NCBI RefSeq assembly: GCF_040954645.1
Contig: NC_092807.1
Span: forward strand, 80,312,017-80,376,016
Length of the DNA: 64,000 nucleotides
Direction of reading: 5' to 3'
Source of the DNA: Diabrotica undecimpunctata
Taxonomy: Eukaryota; Arthropoda; Insecta; Coleoptera; Chrysomelidae
Shown: one piece after another, positions 62,282-64,000 of the stretch
Layout: every line of letters begins with the position of its first letter
Numbering within the stretch: the first letter of the stretch is position 1
Notes under the pieces: generated by a model
What the model saw: the letters and a program-made list of their open reading frames with translations, nothing else
What the model was told of the DNA's origin: nothing
Database searches by the model: none
Program-made: the position numbers and the translations under genes

Positions 62282-62815
62282 CACAAATTACATAAATTAC
62301 ATACAGATTAGGACAAACAAGAACAGCAATCCGACAACTTAACTCAGTATGGTGGGATAGACACCTAAATATGAAGACAAAAACGCAGATTTATAAAATA
62401 TTACTGCGAAGTATTATGACATATGGGGCTGAAAATTGGATCATAAACAAGAAAAACAGCAGCAAGATAGTAGCAACAGAGATGGAATGCCTGCGAAGAT
62501 GCTGCAGAGTAACAAGAATGGATAGGAGAAGTAATGACGAAATAAAGCAAAGAACATCAATAGAAACAGACATACTAACATATATAGAACAAAAAAGAAT
62601 AAAGTGGTATGGACATGTAAGAAGAACTAGCGACAGCAGATGGATAAAGAGAATAACCGAATGGAGCCCCATAGGAAGGAGGAAAAGAGGATGACCCCGA
62701 AAATCCTGGAGGAACGAAGTAGACGACGCCATGAGTAAGAGAGGCCTAAACGATGGAGAATGGAACAACAGAGAGAGATGGAAACGGTTGAGCGAGGGAA
62801 GGCAGTGAATACTGT
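61990..62815 (+). pseudogene. LINE reverse transcriptase relic split by a (TA)n tract
   Basis: About 62030-62130 reads [20 protein letters not shown], an intact palm box. After a (TA)n block (62149-62279), 62371-62694 gives KTQIYKILLRSIMTYGAENW, CLRRCCRVTRMDRRSNDEIK and RIKWYGHVRRTSDSRWIKRI. It continues past one stop to RERWKRLSEGRQ at about 62808. The (TA)n block replaces the region between palm and thumb. Confidence 0.8.
62149..62279. repeat. (TA)n tract inside LINE relic
   Basis: TA with TATAAATA and TGTA variants. Confidence 0.95.
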
Positions 62816-62850
62816 AGAATCCCTAAATAGCCCATGTTAAAATTAAAGTT

Positions 62851-63470
62851 CAAGTGAGCTCCGTGGTGAAGTGGACACCGATATACGGAGCTCACTTGAC
62901 CATTCCATAATATTGGCTGTGTCGATTCGTTAACATGTATAGTTTCATAATTTTTAAAAATTTTGTAGAGTCCATAAGTACCCCTGTATCATAAATGTAT
63001 ATCGCTTAGTTCACGTGTATATATTATAGGGGTCGTTCAGATCTTTTTCGCTGTATATTGGAACCATAAGTATATCGGTTTAAGTAAGCTCTGATAGTTT
63101 GGCAACTATGCGATTAAGCCGTATATTTTTAGCGTATATTCTAAACGGTTCATACGGACTCCTTAGTTCTTATTTTTGTTATCATTCATACGCATTACAG
63201 TATGTAATAAATATGTATACTACCAAATACCTGTTTTTGGTAGGTACGTGCTTTTCTAAAAATAGCTTTATAGATACAAAAGGATTTCGTTACCAAGTTG
63301 GATGTTTTTTTCATATGCGGAAATTTCCTAATGCATTTTGTTAACGTTAGTATGTCTTTATACGTTTTATTTAAGAATCCGATTAATATGAACTTGTTTT
63401 ATTTCATCCATCTATTGTTTTACGATATCTTGTAGCTTCTTTATTATTTTATTTTTGGTTTTGTTTGAAT
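62851..63470 (+). repeat. Palindrome-capped interspersed repeat, copy B
   Basis: Inverted partner of 21190-21882. The first 48 bases form a stem: CAAGTGAGCTCCGT (62851-62864) and its exact complement (62885-62898) around a 20-base loop. The body is noncoding. It follows a LINE C-terminus. Confidence 0.8.
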
Positions 63471-64000
63471 AATATATATATAATTCTGGATAGGTTATCT
63501 TAAAATAAATATTTAAGTGCTAAAATAGATATTTTTGTGTAAAAATGGATAGTAGTCCGCAAAAAATGGAAGAATGCTTAATTTATCTAGCCAGAATATA
63601 TCACTTTACCAATATTACATACTTCTGAATGGTAAGGTAATTTAGGGGTAATATGTAATGAATATAAGTGGAGTTAGTGTCAAATTTGCAATGATCTTTA
63701 TAAGCAATAGCTTACTGACTGTACTTTACATGTTCAGTTTAAATAATTAAACCTTGTCCCTTCAGAAAAGAGCAATTTAAATGGCAAAGTCAACTAAGAA
63801 GGTGTGAAGAATCTTTTATCACCCCACATTCACACAAGTTAACCGGTGTTTGCAGGCAAGAGTCCTCCCGAGGGTTCAGATGGCGAGGATTAGCTTATTT
63901 TTTTTGGTATATCTTTCACATGTGTTGATCTGGCCAGTTTTTTCTCGATTTTAGTCATAAAATGTGCTTGTATTCGTAGATTACATGTTGCGAATCTAGA
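63471..64000. other. AT-rich window end, nothing recognised
   Basis: No coding or repeat structure identified. Confidence 0.4.

Overview
The window looks like gene-poor, AT-rich nuclear DNA of an insect, most likely a beetle. That is an inference from the element families present: RTE-like LINEs with EN-RT proteins, Penelope-like elements, piggyBac, a mariner-type element and Ty3/gypsy. No single-copy host gene, rRNA, tRNA or CRISPR array was recognised. Almost every protein-like segment belongs to a transposable element, and most carry stops or frameshifts.

Layout. 62-14224 is a concentric nest. Two long inverted arms (62-3969 and 12417-14224) enclose (TA)n tracts. Between these sits a DNA transposon with about 30-bp terminal inverted repeats (5170-11320) that encodes a decayed RNase-H-like transposase on the minus strand. 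A LINE (7813-10848) with a perfect 11-bp target-site duplication is inserted in that transposase gene. 14254-29257 holds LINE relics, one with a second LINE 3' end inserted between perfect 14-bp duplications, an internally deleted piggyBac element (16571-17881), a repeat capped by a palindrome (21190-21882) and a fairly well preserved LINE with a (TA)n tail (about 26465-29257). 30440-35184 is a gypsy relic broken by a piggyBac-like MITE and other insertions.

35289-43248 is the best-preserved element: a minus-strand Ty3/gypsy retrotransposon with 1.41-kb LTRs, gag and pol, inserted in a (TA)n tract next to a Penelope 3' end. 45409-48060 is an older gypsy pol relic containing a small hAT-like element. 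49080-49930 holds R1-like relics. 50233-53990 is a longer copy of the first LINE in the opposite orientation, with ORF1 (coiled coil plus possible RRM) and ORF2, next to one of two 300-bp direct repeats. 56447-59212 is a head-to-head pair of Penelope-like elements. 59350-61961 is a mariner-type transposon with inverted repeats of about 650 bp. The window ends with LINE pieces and a second, inverted copy of the palindrome-capped repeat.

A recurrent theme is that TE ends abut (TA)n tracts, either because 3' ends carry them as tails or because elements insert into them. The best candidates for something undescribed are the 5170-11320 transposon with its unassigned transposase, the hammerhead-like CTGATGA/hairpin/GAAAC motifs, and the long-TIR mariner that contains internal terminus-like motifs.
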